NCBI RefSeq assembly: GCF_020176955.2
Contig: NZ_JAIUCZ020000001.1
Location: forward strand, 62,001-126,000
Length of the DNA stretch: 64,000 bases
DNA from: Nocardia sp. alder85J
GTDB taxonomy: Bacteria; Actinomycetota; Actinomycetes; Mycobacteriales; Mycobacteriaceae
Direction of reading: 5' to 3'
Of this stretch, positions 49,262 through 58,072 are shown one piece after another (the first letter of the stretch is position 1; each line of letters starts with the position of its first letter). The translations under genes were made by a program, and so were the position numbers. The notes below the pieces were generated by a model. It saw only the letters and a list, made by a program, of their open reading frames with translations. It made no database searches and was not told where the DNA came from.

Positions 49262-50551
49262 CTATTTCCCGGGGAGATTCTGGTGGGCGGTCACCGTGTC
49301 GCGGACGACCTTGTGGAAATTGCGGATCATCAATTCCTGATCCGACAGGTGGAACTGCCGGTTGGCGCCGGTGGCCAGCGCCGAATGGGTGGCCTCCACG
49401 GTGTTGGAGTCCTGCATCGCGAATTCGATGGTGGTCTGCGCGGTCATCTCCTGGGCCAGCCGTTCGGCGGCGTTGCGCGGCGGCACGAAGAAGATGTCGA
49501 GCTCGTAGCTGTGCGAGTCGACCGCCTCCGGCCAGTACTGGTAGGTGATGTAGTAGTTGCGGGCCCAGAGCTGCACCGAGAAATTCGGGAACAGCCAGTA
49601 GGCGTCGTTGCCCCAGGATTTGATCCGGCCCGGATTCAGCACATCCGGCAGCGGGCCGACGTCGGGCACGTCGTCGGGGCCGAACAGGCCGGCCCGGAAC
49701 AGTTTGTAGATCCAGCGCTGATCGTGTCTGGCCGGGCCGAGCGCGCCGGGGGCGCGCGGCGGCAGCGGCGGCGGGCCGGGCACCGAGTTCAGCATGTGCG
49801 AGGTGAACAGGTCGTAGTGGTAGGAGTCCGGCGGCGGCACCAGTTTCTCCGCCTTCGACACGTCCGGATTGATGAACCGGCCGTGCACGTACGGCGGGTG
49901 ATACCACTCCAGGATCGTGTCGATCGACAGTTTCCAGTTGCCCTTGACCCGGGTCTTGTAGGCATAGCGCTCGGTCATCTGCTCGAACGGATAGCTCTCC
50001 ACCGCGGTGAACTTCTCGCCGAGGAAGGTGCGCAGCGGCTGGGCGTGCGGATCGAAATTCACGAAGACGAAGCCGGCCCAGGTGTCGCAGTGCAGGGCGG
50101 GCATGCCGAGGGCGTTCTTGTCCAGATCGAAGAACTGGTCCTCGTTGGTGACGTGCGCGACCTTGCCGTCGAGCCCGTAGCGCCAGCCGTGGTATTTGCA
50201 GGTGAACACCCGGCACGAGCCCGCGGTCTCCTCCGCCGGATGTTCCTGCCAGACCACCTTGTTGCCGCGGTGCGCGCACACATTGTGCAGCGCCTTCACC
50301 GTGCCGTCGGCCTGGCGCACCAGCACGATCGAGCCGAGGCCGGGCAGTTCCCGGGTGAAATAGCTGCCGGTGCGCGGGAGTTGTTCGATGCGGCCGACCT
50401 TGAGCCAGGACCGTTTGAACACCGCCTCCCGTTCGGCCCGGAAGAACTCCTCGGACACCGCATCGTCGTAATCGACCGGGCCGGTGCCCAGCTCCGGATA
50501 TCGGGGCGTGAACTTGCCCCGGCCGGTGGCCAGTTTCTCTTGAATCGCCAT
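49262..50551 (-). CDS. Rieske non-heme iron oxygenase, alpha subunit, 429 aa
   Basis: The Rieske cluster ligands are Cys92-x-His94 in NVCAHRG and Cys118-x2-His121 in FTCKYHGW. The mononuclear iron site is His218 and His223 in EWYHPPYVH, with Asp381 in MQDSNTVE as the third ligand; Asp211 is in the position of the residue bridging the two centres. Length and order are those of ring-hydroxylating oxygenases, which add O2-derived oxygen to rings or demethylate. No reductase or ferredoxin gene lies beside it. The ATG at 50551 has AGAAAGG seven bases upstream; a frame opening further up would overlap the CoA-transferase gene. Confidence 0.93.
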   Translation of the reverse strand: MAIQEKLATGRGKFTPRYPELGTGPVDYDDAVSEEFFRAEREAVFKRSWLKVGRIEQLPRTGSYFTRELPGLGSIVLVRQADGTVKALHNVCAHRGNKVVWQEHPAEETAGSCRVFTCKYHGWRYGLDGKVAHVTNEDQFFDLDKNALGMPALHCDTWAGFVFVNFDPHAQPLRTFLGEKFTAVESYPFEQMTERYAYKTRVKGNWKLSIDTILEWYHPPYVHGRFINPDVSKAEKLVPPPDSYHYDLFTSHMLNSVPGPPPLPPRAPGALGPARHDQRWIYKLFRAGLFGPDDVPDVGPLPDVLNPGRIKSWGNDAYWLFPNFSVQLWARNYYITYQYWPEAVDSHSYELDIFFVPPRNAAERLAQEMTAQTTIEFAMQDSNTVEATHSALATGANRQFHLSDQELMIRNFHKVVRDTVTAHQNLPGK

Positions 50552-50588
50552 GGCACAACCTTTCTCTCGGTGTGGTTTCGGGCCGGGA

Positions 50589-51779
50589 TCACACGACGCC
50601 GGCGGCGCGCAGCGCGGCGATCTCGGCGGGTTCGCGGTGCAGCAGCCCGCGCAGCACGGCATCGGTGTCGGCGCCGAGCGCCGGTCCCAGCCAGCGGATC
50701 GCACCGGGGGTGTCCGACAGCGCCGGAATCACGCCGGGTACCGCCAGTGCTCCGATACGGGAGTCGGCCTCGGTGATCGTGCCGCGGTGCGCGAACTGCG
50801 GATCGGTGAAGATGTCCGCGATCGAATTCAGCGGTCCGGCCGGGACCTCGGCGGCGCGGCAGCGGGCCAGCGCCTCGTCGCGGGGCAGCGCCGCCGCCCA
50901 CGCGCGCACCAGCTCGTTCACCTCGTCGCGGGCGGCGAGCCGGGCCGCCTTGGGGCCGAACCGATCCGGGGCTGCCAGCTCGGGATCACCCATGGCCCGG
51001 GCCAAGCGGGCGAACATCTCGTCGTTGGAGCAGGCGATCGCGATCCAGCGGTCGTCGGCGGTGCGATAGTGGCTGTGCGGCACCACGTTCACGGTGTCGG
51101 CGCCCATCCGTTCCCGCACGAAGCCGAATTGCTGGTAGGCGGGCGCGATCTCGTCCAGCACCCGGAAGATGGGCTCGTACAGCGCCAGGTCGACGCATTG
51201 GCCGCGGCCGGTGGTCTCGCGGGCGCGCAGCGCCAGCAGGGCTCCCACCACCGCGTACAGGCCGGCCAGGTAGTCGCCGAGCGAGGTGGAGCCCGGCGTC
51301 ACCGGGGGCCCGCCGGGTTCGCCCGCCAGCAGCGACAATCCGGCGAAGGCGTGGGCCACCCGGGCGAAGCCGGGCTGGTCGGCCAGCGGCCCGGACTGCC
51401 CGTAGGCCGACATCCGCAGCAGGATCGCGCGTGGGTTGAGCTCCTGGATCTCCGGGAAGCTCAGCCCCCAGCGTTCCATCACCCCGGGACGGAAGTTCTC
51501 GATCACCACGTCCGCCTCGGCGATCAACTCCCGCAACAGGTCCCGGCCGCGTCGATCGGCGAGGTTCAGCGTCACCGACCGCTTGTTGCGGGCCTCCGAC
51601 AGCCAGACCAGGGTGTCACCGCAGTCGGTCTCGGTGCCGAACCGGCGCAGGTGGTCACCGCTGCCGGGCCGTTCGATCTTGACGACGTCGGCCCCGAACT
51701 CGCCGAGCACCGTCGCACAGAACGGGCCCGCGATATAGGTGCCCAGGTCCAGGACCCGGATCCCGTTGAGCGCTTGCAT
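50589..51779 (-). CDS. Class III CoA-transferase (CaiB/BaiF family), 396 aa
   Basis: Opens LNGIRVLDLGTYIAGPFCATVLGEFGADVVKIE, the family hallmark, followed by NKRSVTLNLADRRGRDLL and ENFRPGVMERWGL. At the place of the catalytic Asp the sequence reads QPGFARVAHAFAGL, so the residue is Ala; a GFARVAxAF type exists in the family, and its mechanism is not clear. This contrasts with the transferase at 8955-10187, which keeps the Asp. The ATG at 51779 follows GGAAGG. It sits between the crotonase and Rieske genes and would link CoA thioester formation to that pathway. Confidence 0.9.
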   Translation of the reverse strand: MQALNGIRVLDLGTYIAGPFCATVLGEFGADVVKIERPGSGDHLRRFGTETDCGDTLVWLSEARNKRSVTLNLADRRGRDLLRELIAEADVVIENFRPGVMERWGLSFPEIQELNPRAILLRMSAYGQSGPLADQPGFARVAHAFAGLSLLAGEPGGPPVTPGSTSLGDYLAGLYAVVGALLALRARETTGRGQCVDLALYEPIFRVLDEIAPAYQQFGFVRERMGADTVNVVPHSHYRTADDRWIAIACSNDEMFARLARAMGDPELAAPDRFGPKAARLAARDEVNELVRAWAAALPRDEALARCRAAEVPAGPLNSIADIFTDPQFAHRGTITEADSRIGALAVPGVIPALSDTPGAIRWLGPALGADTDAVLRGLLHREPAEIAALRAAGVV

Positions 51780-51808
51780 GGAGAAGCCTTCCGGCACTGT
51801 GATTTTCG

Positions 51809-52690
51809 TCAGCCTTGCGGGCCGGGCTCGGCCCCGCCGCTCCACGGCTTGTCGTCCCAGGCCCGGTCCAGCGGCGCCATCCGGCCGCCGGCCGGGAAGA
51901 AGGCGCGCTGGGCGTAGGTCTCGAGACCGATGCCCTGGCCCATCTGGTCGAGGAAGGCCCGCTTGAGTTCATGGGTGAACAACTGCCGGGTGTAGCGCAG
52001 CGTCAGCGGCGGCCGTTTCACCAGCTCCCGGGCCAGTTCCCAGGCCCGGTCCAGCAATTGGTCCTTCGGATGCACCTCGGCGACCGCACCCCAGTCCAGG
52101 GCCTCCCGCGCCGACAGTTTCTTGCCGGTCAGCAGCAGATAGCGGCCGCGGTTGTGGCCGACGAGGAAGTTCCAGATCACGTGCTGACCGTCGCCGGGCA
52201 CCTGCCCGCGCGGGAAGTGCGAGACATCCTGGAACCAGGCGTCCTCCGAGGCCAGCACGATATCGCCCATCAGCGGGACCTCGGAGTGGATGTTGCACGG
52301 CCCGTTCACCGCGCTGATCATCGGCACGTCCACGTTCAGCACGTTGAACATGAGATTGCGGTTGTACCAGGCCTTCTCGTCCAGCTTCCACAACCCGCGG
52401 TCACCGGGCATGGCCTGGTAGACCGGTGGATCGATGCGGGAGCCGTCGGGCATGAAACCCCAGTCGGCGTTGTAGTTCTCGCCGGTGCCGGTGTGGATCA
52501 GCACCTTGATCTCCCGGTCGCCTGCCACGTCGGCGAAGGCGTCGGCCATGTCGTCGTGCGATTTCCAGTCCCAGACCAGCGAGCCGCCGTCGGTGTGGCA
52601 CTGCATGAGCAGGATGCCGTCGGCGTCGAGTTCGAACCGGTAGTTGGCGTAGCGGTCCTTGTACTCGCTGTAGCGTGTGCGTTTGACCAT
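51809..52690 (-). CDS. Crotonase superfamily protein, 6-oxocamphor hydrolase-like, 293 aa
   Basis: In place of the usual enoyl-CoA hydratase Glu pair, the sequence has CNIHSEVPLMGDIVLA (His135), FQDVSHFPRGQVPGDGQHVIW (His158, Asp167, His170) and NRGRYLLLTG. This matches the distinctive His/His/Asp pattern of 6-oxocamphor hydrolase from Rhodococcus, a crotonase that cleaves a beta-diketone (retro-Claisen) in bicyclic monoterpene breakdown and works without CoA. The C-terminal extension (about 30 residues after the last helix) is different. The gene belongs to a cluster of oxygenase, SDR and LLM genes, so a cyclic 1,3-diketone formed from a terpenoid-like substrate is a reasonable inference. 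Confidence 0.85.
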   Translation of the reverse strand: MVKRTRYSEYKDRYANYRFELDADGILLMQCHTDGGSLVWDWKSHDDMADAFADVAGDREIKVLIHTGTGENYNADWGFMPDGSRIDPPVYQAMPGDRGLWKLDEKAWYNRNLMFNVLNVDVPMISAVNGPCNIHSEVPLMGDIVLASEDAWFQDVSHFPRGQVPGDGQHVIWNFLVGHNRGRYLLLTGKKLSAREALDWGAVAEVHPKDQLLDRAWELARELVKRPPLTLRYTRQLFTHELKRAFLDQMGQGIGLETYAQRAFFPAGGRMAPLDRAWDDKPWSGGAEPGPQG

Positions 52691-52730
52691 CTCGGTCCTT
52701 TCGATCGGGTGCGCGCTCCGGGTGCGCGGC

Positions 52731-53693
52731 CTACTTGCCGGTGAGCAGCTCGACAACCGGTGCGAAGGCGGCGAATTCGGTCTGCTGCACGGTGATGTAG
52801 TTGGCGCCGTAGATTTCTCGTCGTTCCAGCAGCCGGTCGGCGATCTCGTCGACGGTGCCGGTCAGTACGTTGGGGTGATCACCGAGGCCGTCCGCGGAGA
52901 TGCGCAGCACCGTCGCGATCCCGGACAGCGCCGCGGCCGGGTCGGCGGTGACGGCGGTGAAGAACGGCGAACTCTCGATGTCGATGTCGCCGAAGCGATC
53001 TCCGGCGGCGTCGCGTACGAAGCCGAGCCGCCGCGCGGCCTCCTGCTGCGGAGTCCGGCCCGCCGCGTCGACCGGATCGAAGGGCACATTGCTGATGCTG
53101 GCGATATCGGCCTCGCGGCCGGCCAGCGACAGCACCCGGCGGCGGCTGCCGCCGATCATGATCGGCGGATGCGGCCGCTGCACCGGCAGCGGCAGTCCGG
53201 CGTAGTCGCGGGCGGTCACGTAGTCGCCCGCGATGTCCAACTGCTCGCCGGAGCAGTGCGCCTTGAACAGCGCCACCACCTCCTCGAGCTTCGAGATCCG
53301 TTGCGCGCCCGGCGTGAACGGGATGCCCATGGCCCGGTACTCAGGTTCGCTCCAGCCGCCGCCGATGCCGAATTCCAGACGGCCGTCGGACAGCCGATCC
53401 AGGGTGGTCGCCTCCTTCATCAGCACGCCGGGCACGTGGTAGTCGGCGCAGAACACCCGGCAGCCGATCCGCAGCGTGGTGGTCACCGCGGCGGCGACGG
53501 CCATCGCGGTGATCGGGGCCAGATGCTGGGGTGGGTAACGCGCCTCCTTGGCGGCGGGTCCCTTGCCCAGATAGTGATCGGCGAGGAACAGTGTGGAATA
53601 GCCGAGTTCCTCGATGCGCCGGGCGGTCTCGTGCCATTCGGCGCCGGAGCCGGGCCGGGTCGCCTGAACGGCGAAGCGGAAGGGTCTGGTCAT
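52731..53693 (-). CDS. LLM class (probable F420-dependent) oxidoreductase, 320 aa
   Basis: Luciferase-like TIM-barrel protein: FRFAVQATRPGSGAEWHETARRIEELGYS, FLADHYLG, APITAMAVAAAVTTTLRIG, FGIGGGWSEPEYRAMGIPF, PPIMIGGSRRRVLSLAGREADIASI. The pattern fits the actinobacterial TIGR03621-type group, expected to use F420 rather than FMN. It would reduce or oxidise an alcohol or double bond. It stands between SDR and crotonase genes with 30-40 base gaps, in the same direction. Use of FMN as monooxygenase is the main alternative. Confidence 0.88.
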   Translation of the reverse strand: MTRPFRFAVQATRPGSGAEWHETARRIEELGYSTLFLADHYLGKGPAAKEARYPPQHLAPITAMAVAAAVTTTLRIGCRVFCADYHVPGVLMKEATTLDRLSDGRLEFGIGGGWSEPEYRAMGIPFTPGAQRISKLEEVVALFKAHCSGEQLDIAGDYVTARDYAGLPLPVQRPHPPIMIGGSRRRVLSLAGREADIASISNVPFDPVDAAGRTPQQEAARRLGFVRDAAGDRFGDIDIESSPFFTAVTADPAAALSGIATVLRISADGLGDHPNVLTGTVDEIADRLLERREIYGANYITVQQTEFAAFAPVVELLTGK

Positions 53694-53725
53694 GTGGGCC
53701 TCGTTCGCTGGTGCGGATGCGGCGG

Positions 53726-54484
53726 TCAGCGGGCGACGTAGCCGCCGTCGACCGGGATCGCGGCCCCGGTCACGAACGACGACTCGTCGCTGGCGAGAAA
53801 CAGTGCGGCGGCGGCCAGTTCGCCGGGCAGACCCCAGCGGTTCAGCGGCTGCGGTGGCACCAGGTCCGCGGGCGGGGTGCTGTCGTCGGCGGCCCCGGCC
53901 AGGCCGGTCCAGGTCATCCCCGGGCAGATCGCGTTCACCCGGACGCCTTTCGTGGCGTAGTCCAGCGCGGCGGACTTGGTCAGTTGCACGACACCGCCTT
54001 TGGCGGCGGCATAGGGCGCGAGATGTTTCCAGCCGACCAGCGCCGAGGCCGAGGCGGTGTTGATCACCGAACCGCCGCCGGAGGCCAGCATGGCCGGGAT
54101 GCCGTACTTCATGCCGAGGAAGGCGCCCTTGAGGTTCACGGCCAGCACGGTGTCGAACGAGTCCTCGTCGATCTCCGCCAGCGGACCGCGCTGCCCGCTG
54201 AGCCCGGCGTTGTTGAACAGCACGTCCAGGCGTCCGAAGGACGCGACCGCGGTGTCGATCATGGTCCGGACGTCGGCGGCCTTCGCCACGTCGACGTGCA
54301 CCCCGATGGCCGCGTCACCGATGGCCGCGGCCGTCTTCTCCTCGCGCCCACTGATATCCGCGCACACCACCCGCGCGCCCTCGCGAGCGAACAGCAGTGC
54401 GGTGGCGCGGCCGATCCCGGACCCGGCCCCGGTGACCACCGCGACCCGCCCGGCCAGGCGGCCCTCCCGCCCCTCGGCGCTCAC
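53726..54484 (-). CDS. SDR family oxidoreductase, 252 aa
   Basis: TGAGSGIG near residue 18, NNAG at about 90, NTASASALVGW with the Ser, and YAAAKGG with Tyr and Lys. It ends GAAIPVDGGYVAR, a normal SDR C-terminus. It is of the NAD-dependent alcohol dehydrogenase type and lacks the mycofactocin insertion. The GTG at 54484 overlaps the stop of the CitE-like gene (GTGA). A role in oxidising a hydroxylated ring to the ketone used by the downstream crotonase would be consistent with gene order but is inference. Confidence 0.9.
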   Translation of the reverse strand: MSAEGREGRLAGRVAVVTGAGSGIGRATALLFAREGARVVCADISGREEKTAAAIGDAAIGVHVDVAKAADVRTMIDTAVASFGRLDVLFNNAGLSGQRGPLAEIDEDSFDTVLAVNLKGAFLGMKYGIPAMLASGGGSVINTASASALVGWKHLAPYAAAKGGVVQLTKSAALDYATKGVRVNAICPGMTWTGLAGAADDSTPPADLVPPQPLNRWGLPGELAAAALFLASDESSFVTGAAIPVDGGYVAR

Positions 54485-55617
54485 TGCTCGCCGCCTTCGG
54501 GACGTGTGGTGCGATCGGTGTTTCCGGCATGCGCCGGGAGGTCGTCGCCTCCGGCGGTCGATCGGCGACCGCTGCCGTCGGTGGGCGACGAGTGGATGCG
54601 CCCGATGCCCCGGGGCGGGGGTGCGCCGTCGGTGCCCGCCAATTCCGCTGTGCGCAGGATGTTCTCGGCGAGGCGGAGATGTCCGGCGTCGACCAGTTGC
54701 CCGCCTTGCCCGAGGGCGCCGACGCCGTCGCGCTGCGCGGCGCGATAGCCGTCGACGAGGGCGCGCGCGTGTGCCACCTCCGCGGGCGTCGGGGTGAACA
54801 CCTCGTTGGCGATCGGCACCTGGGACGGGTGGATGGCCCATTTCCCGTCGAAGCCGAGCAGGGCGGCCTGGGTGGCGTCGGCGCGGTAACCGTCGCCGTC
54901 GGCGTAGTCGGGGTAGGGGGAGTCGATCGCGTCGACCCCCGCCGCTCGCGCCGCGGCCAGCACCTGGACCCGCGCGAAATGCCAGAAGTCGCCCGGATAC
55001 GCACCCGGCGCGGGCCGGAAGTTGCCGCCCACGCGGGCGTGCAACGCCGCCGACAGGTCGCCGACGCCGAAGATGATCGCCTCCACCCGGGGGGAGGCCT
55101 TCGCGATCTCGGCCGCCGCGAGCAGGCCCTCGGCCTCCTCGATCAGGATCTCCAGGCCGATCGGCCGGGTCAGGCCGAGTTTCGACTCGAGCTGGGTGAG
55201 CAGCACATCCACCCACCAGACGTCACGGGCGCTGCGGGCCTTGGGCACGATGATCACGTCCAGGGCGTCGCGGGCGCCGGTGACCACCTGGATGAGGTCG
55301 TCGTGACACCACGGCGTGTCCAGGCCGTTGATGCGCACCGCGCGGGTGGTCCGGCCCCAGTCCAGTTCGGTGAAGGCGCGCACCGCGATCGAGCGCGCCG
55401 CCTGTTTCATCGACGGTGCGCAGGCGTCCTCCAGATCCAGGAACACCAGATCGGCGCCGGAGCGGGCGGCGGCGGCGCACATCGACTCGTTGCTCGCCGG
55501 GGTGGCCAGTTCGGATCGGCGGGCCCGGTGCGGTCGCCGTCGCACATCACCGTTTGCTATGCGATCGCCTAAACCCGGAGGGTCGTCCGCGGGTAGGGGG
55601 CGCTCGACTGCGGTCAT
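54481..55617 (-). CDS. HpcH/HpaI aldolase / CitE-like lyase, 378 aa
   Basis: CitE-fold protein: RRSELATPASNESMCAAAARSGADLVFLDLEDAC with the Mg-binding Glu/Asp, AVRINGLDTPWCHDD, IIVPKARSARDV, LEILIEEAEGLL, FGVGDLSAAL and a C-terminal FDGKWAIHPSQVPI. Such proteins cleave malyl-CoA-type or citramalyl-CoA-type esters, or hydrolyse malyl-CoA. The ATG at 55617 has GGAGG at good spacing, but the first 30 residues are not typical; a GTG at 55545 would give a more usual N-terminus and leave the GCGATCGC motif at 55561-55568 in the promoter. First gene of the leftward cluster. Confidence 0.85.
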   Translation of the reverse strand: MTAVERPLPADDPPGLGDRIANGDVRRRPHRARRSELATPASNESMCAAAARSGADLVFLDLEDACAPSMKQAARSIAVRAFTELDWGRTTRAVRINGLDTPWCHDDLIQVVTGARDALDVIIVPKARSARDVWWVDVLLTQLESKLGLTRPIGLEILIEEAEGLLAAAEIAKASPRVEAIIFGVGDLSAALHARVGGNFRPAPGAYPGDFWHFARVQVLAAARAAGVDAIDSPYPDYADGDGYRADATQAALLGFDGKWAIHPSQVPIANEVFTPTPAEVAHARALVDGYRAAQRDGVGALGQGGQLVDAGHLRLAENILRTAELAGTDGAPPPRGIGRIHSSPTDGSGRRSTAGGDDLPAHAGNTDRTTRPEGGEQ

Positions 55618-55975
55618 CGGACCGGTCCTCCATCTGCGCTGAAACATGATGCCCGGCAACCACTTCTGGTCGACGGTGCGCGGGGTGCGGCGGGGCCGGA
55701 TCGGATCCGGAGGGATCGGTGCCCGGCCGCGCTCTGCTACGCAAGTGTTTAACACCGGATGGCCGGGAATGTCAAGGATCACACCGCTTCCGGATGGGCT
55801 ATCACCACATGAAACAGCCTGGCCAGGGCGATGTTCGGGGGAGGCGGGAGCCGATCGCGCGGGCCCGGCCGTCGCGGCGCGTGGTCAAGTGCTGATCGAT
55901 CGCCTAATGATAGATTCGACGGATGACCGGTACCGGGAACGGTGCCGCCCCCGCCGGGCACGGCGAGGCGGCCCG
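55618..55975. promoter_or_regulatory. Divergent promoter region between CitE-like and TetR genes
   Basis: GTGTT-T-AACAC at 55745-55755 is a perfect 11-base inverted repeat. GATCGCCTAA at 55898-55907 recurs in the same orientation at 55563-55572, just inside the annotated CitE start (or upstream if translation starts at 55545). The second copy lies in a stretch reading ATGCGATCGCCTA, a near palindrome. These are the best candidate sites for the TetR protein encoded at 55976. No gene is seen in the gap. Confidence 0.45.
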
Positions 55976-56635
55976 ATGAGCACACCGCGCAAGCGCCGCC
56001 GCGAGGGCGACACCGAGACCCGTGACCAGCTGATCGAGGCCACCGCCGACATCATGCTGGAGGAAGGCTATGCCGCCGCCACCTCGCGCCGGGTGGCCGC
56101 GAAGGCCGGTGTCAATCCGGCCCTGGTCTACTACTACTTCCCGACCATGGACGAGCTGTTCCTGGCGGTGTTCCGGCGCGGCGCCGAGGCGAATCTGGAG
56201 CGGCAGCGCAAGGCGCTGGCCGCCGGCGATCCGATGCGCGCGCTGTGGGAGGTGGCCACCGAGCCGCGCGGCGCCGCGATGCTGATGGAATTCATGGCGC
56301 TGGCCAACCACCGCAAGGAGATTCGCGCCGAATTCGCCACCTACGCCGAACGCTACCGGGAGAGTCAGGTCGCCGCGCTCACCGTGATCATGCGCGGCCA
56401 CGGTATCGATCTCGACGCGCTGCCGCCGACACTCATGTCGGTCATGATCTCCAGCCTCGGGGCCACCCTGGTGAACGAGTCCAGCCTGGGAATCACGCTG
56501 GGGCACCGGGAATTGGTGGAATTCGCCGAGGATTTCGTGCGGGCCTTCGAGGGGGCGCCGTGGTCGCGGGCCGTCGGCCTGCCGTCCGGCCCCCGGGCGA
56601 TCACCGCCGAAACGGATCCCGCGCATACCGAGTGA
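55976..56635 (+). CDS. TetR family transcriptional regulator, 219 aa
   Basis: The N-terminal helix-turn-helix reads TRDQLIEATADIMLEEGYAAATSRRVAAKAGVNPALVYYYFPTMDELF, a standard TetR DNA-binding domain. The C-terminal ligand domain is Ala/Leu-rich and unrelated to any group I recognise. It is divergent from the CitE-SDR-LLM-crotonase cluster and the nearest regulator to its promoter, so it probably represses that cluster and responds to a pathway compound (often an acyl-CoA or the substrate). The ATG at 55976 lies after GAGGCGGCCC. Confidence 0.92.
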   Translation: MSTPRKRRREGDTETRDQLIEATADIMLEEGYAAATSRRVAAKAGVNPALVYYYFPTMDELFLAVFRRGAEANLERQRKALAAGDPMRALWEVATEPRGAAMLMEFMALANHRKEIRAEFATYAERYRESQVAALTVIMRGHGIDLDALPPTLMSVMISSLGATLVNESSLGITLGHRELVEFAEDFVRAFEGAPWSRAVGLPSGPRAITAETDPAHTE

Positions 56636-56682
56636 CGGGGCCGAGCGCGCCGCCGCTATTGTTCCGCCGCTAGAATCACGGC

Positions 56683-57144
56683 ATGCGTACTGCGGTGATT
56701 CGAATCAAGGTGGACCCGGCGCGGGAACTCACGCCGGAACTGCTGGCGGAACGCGCCGCCGACTTCGCCGCGCAGGCCCCGGAGCACGGCATGGAGGTCT
56801 TCGAACGGCCCTCGGATCCGCGCCGGGAAATGCAGGTCCTGATGTCCGGCGACGACGGCGCCGCATTGCGCGCGGCGGTCGAGAAATTGTGTGTGCAAAC
56901 CTTCTCGACCAGCCCGGAACCTGGTCCGGTGACCTATATCAGCCGCGGCACCGACGACGATGCGCACGGCGTGCTGGCCGGTTTCGGAATTACCGGCGAT
57001 ATTGCCCGGGAAGATACCGGGAACGGATTCGACGTCGTCACCGTGTACATCGCCGCGAACGATCTGGCGCGAATTCCGGAGAGTCGTATCCATACCGCGC
57101 TGGAGGCCTCGCTGAACTGCGAGGTGAATATCGTCGAGAAGTGA
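56683..57144 (+). CDS. Hypothetical protein, 153 aa
   Basis: The sequence opens MRTAVIRIKVDPARELTPELLAERAADFA and shows three predicted strand-helix units, including VQTFSTSPEPGPVTYIS, VLAGFGITGDIARED and FDVVTVYIAANDLARIPESRIHTALEASLNCEV. This could be a small alpha/beta fold, possibly two ferredoxin-like repeats. No catalytic or binding motif is recognised. There is no good ribosome site before the ATG; a leaderless transcript is possible. It ends one base before a perfect palindromic terminator. Confidence 0.65.
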   Translation: MRTAVIRIKVDPARELTPELLAERAADFAAQAPEHGMEVFERPSDPRREMQVLMSGDDGAALRAAVEKLCVQTFSTSPEPGPVTYISRGTDDDAHGVLAGFGITGDIAREDTGNGFDVVTVYIAANDLARIPESRIHTALEASLNCEVNIVEK

Positions 57145-57172
57145 ACGGCCGGGGCCCGCGGGCCCCGGCCGT
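57145..57172. terminator. 28-bp perfect palindrome between convergent genes
   Basis: ACGGCCGGGGCCCG followed directly by its reverse complement. It begins right after the stop of the gene at 56683-57144 and lies 37 bases from the stop of the convergent hydrolase, so it can end transcription from both sides. Confidence 0.75.
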
Positions 57173-57208
57173 CACCCGCACGGCGTGAATTCGGCTGCCG
57201 CCGTGAAT

Positions 57209-58072
57209 TCAGCTGCGTGCCAGGAATTCCAGGATCGGCGGCGCCGCCTGCACCCAGGTGTCGAATCCGCCCACGTCCTCGCCGCGGGCCCGCGCCTCGG
57301 TCGCCCGCTCCCAGGCGTCCTCGGGCCACGGCGGGTCGATCAGCTCGGATCCGTCGATCAGGCAGCTCACCTCGAGCGAGGTGCGCTTGGGATGGTCGTA
57401 GTCGTCCTTGCCGCCGCGGATGATCAGCGTCGGGACCCGGATGTCGGCGAACGAGACGTCCGCGACGCCGGGAATGGTCTGGCCGGGCTTGGGCACGTAC
57501 GCCTCGAGCCAGCGCAGCATCAGCTGGTTGAACGTGGTGCGGTCCTGCCCGAGGATGCGCTCCCGGTTCTTGGGATTGGCCTCGATCAGCGTCTGCCACT
57601 CGGGCAGTTCCGCGACCGCCGTCATTCCCGAGGTCCGCACCGCCAGCAGCGTCGGCACCACATAGTAGGAGCCCAGAATGAACTGGCCCTGGAGACCGCC
57701 GACGATGTTCCACAGCACCAGTTTCCGGACCAGGTCCGGATATTCGATGGTGGTGACGATCGAGTCGCGCGCGCCGCCGGACCCGCCGGCGAGGATCACC
57801 GGCCCGGTGTCCAGCGCCCGCAGCAGACCGGCGAGAACCTCTGCGCGCATGTGGGATTCGGTGATCCCGAAGAACTGCACATCGGAGACACCGCAATTGG
57901 GGCGGTCCCACAGCAGCACCCGGTGGCCACCGGCCACCAGCCCCTCGGCCAGCGGCCGTACCCCGCGAAAGTCCTTGCTGAAGCGGCCACCCGGTGTGAG
58001 GACGATGAGATCGCCACTGTCCCCGAGGATCTCGTACTCGACATTGCCCCCGAGAATCTCGACCGACGGCAT
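57209..58072 (-). CDS. Alpha/beta hydrolase, 287 aa
   Basis: The fold is visible: VLTPGGRFSKDFRG, LLWDRPNCGVSD, a nucleophile elbow GGSGGARDS, LIIRGGKDDYDHPKRT with the acid, and near the end AWERATEARARGEDVGGFD. A catalytic His is not obvious: the late region has no clear G-H motif, so activity is uncertain. The ATG overlaps the stop of the EthD-like gene (TGATG). A hydrolase acting on a ring-cleavage or lactone intermediate is possible. Confidence 0.8.
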   Translation of the reverse strand: MPSVEILGGNVEYEILGDSGDLIVLTPGGRFSKDFRGVRPLAEGLVAGGHRVLLWDRPNCGVSDVQFFGITESHMRAEVLAGLLRALDTGPVILAGGSGGARDSIVTTIEYPDLVRKLVLWNIVGGLQGQFILGSYYVVPTLLAVRTSGMTAVAELPEWQTLIEANPKNRERILGQDRTTFNQLMLRWLEAYVPKPGQTIPGVADVSFADIRVPTLIIRGGKDDYDHPKRTSLEVSCLIDGSELIDPPWPEDAWERATEARARGEDVGGFDTWVQAAPPILEFLARS

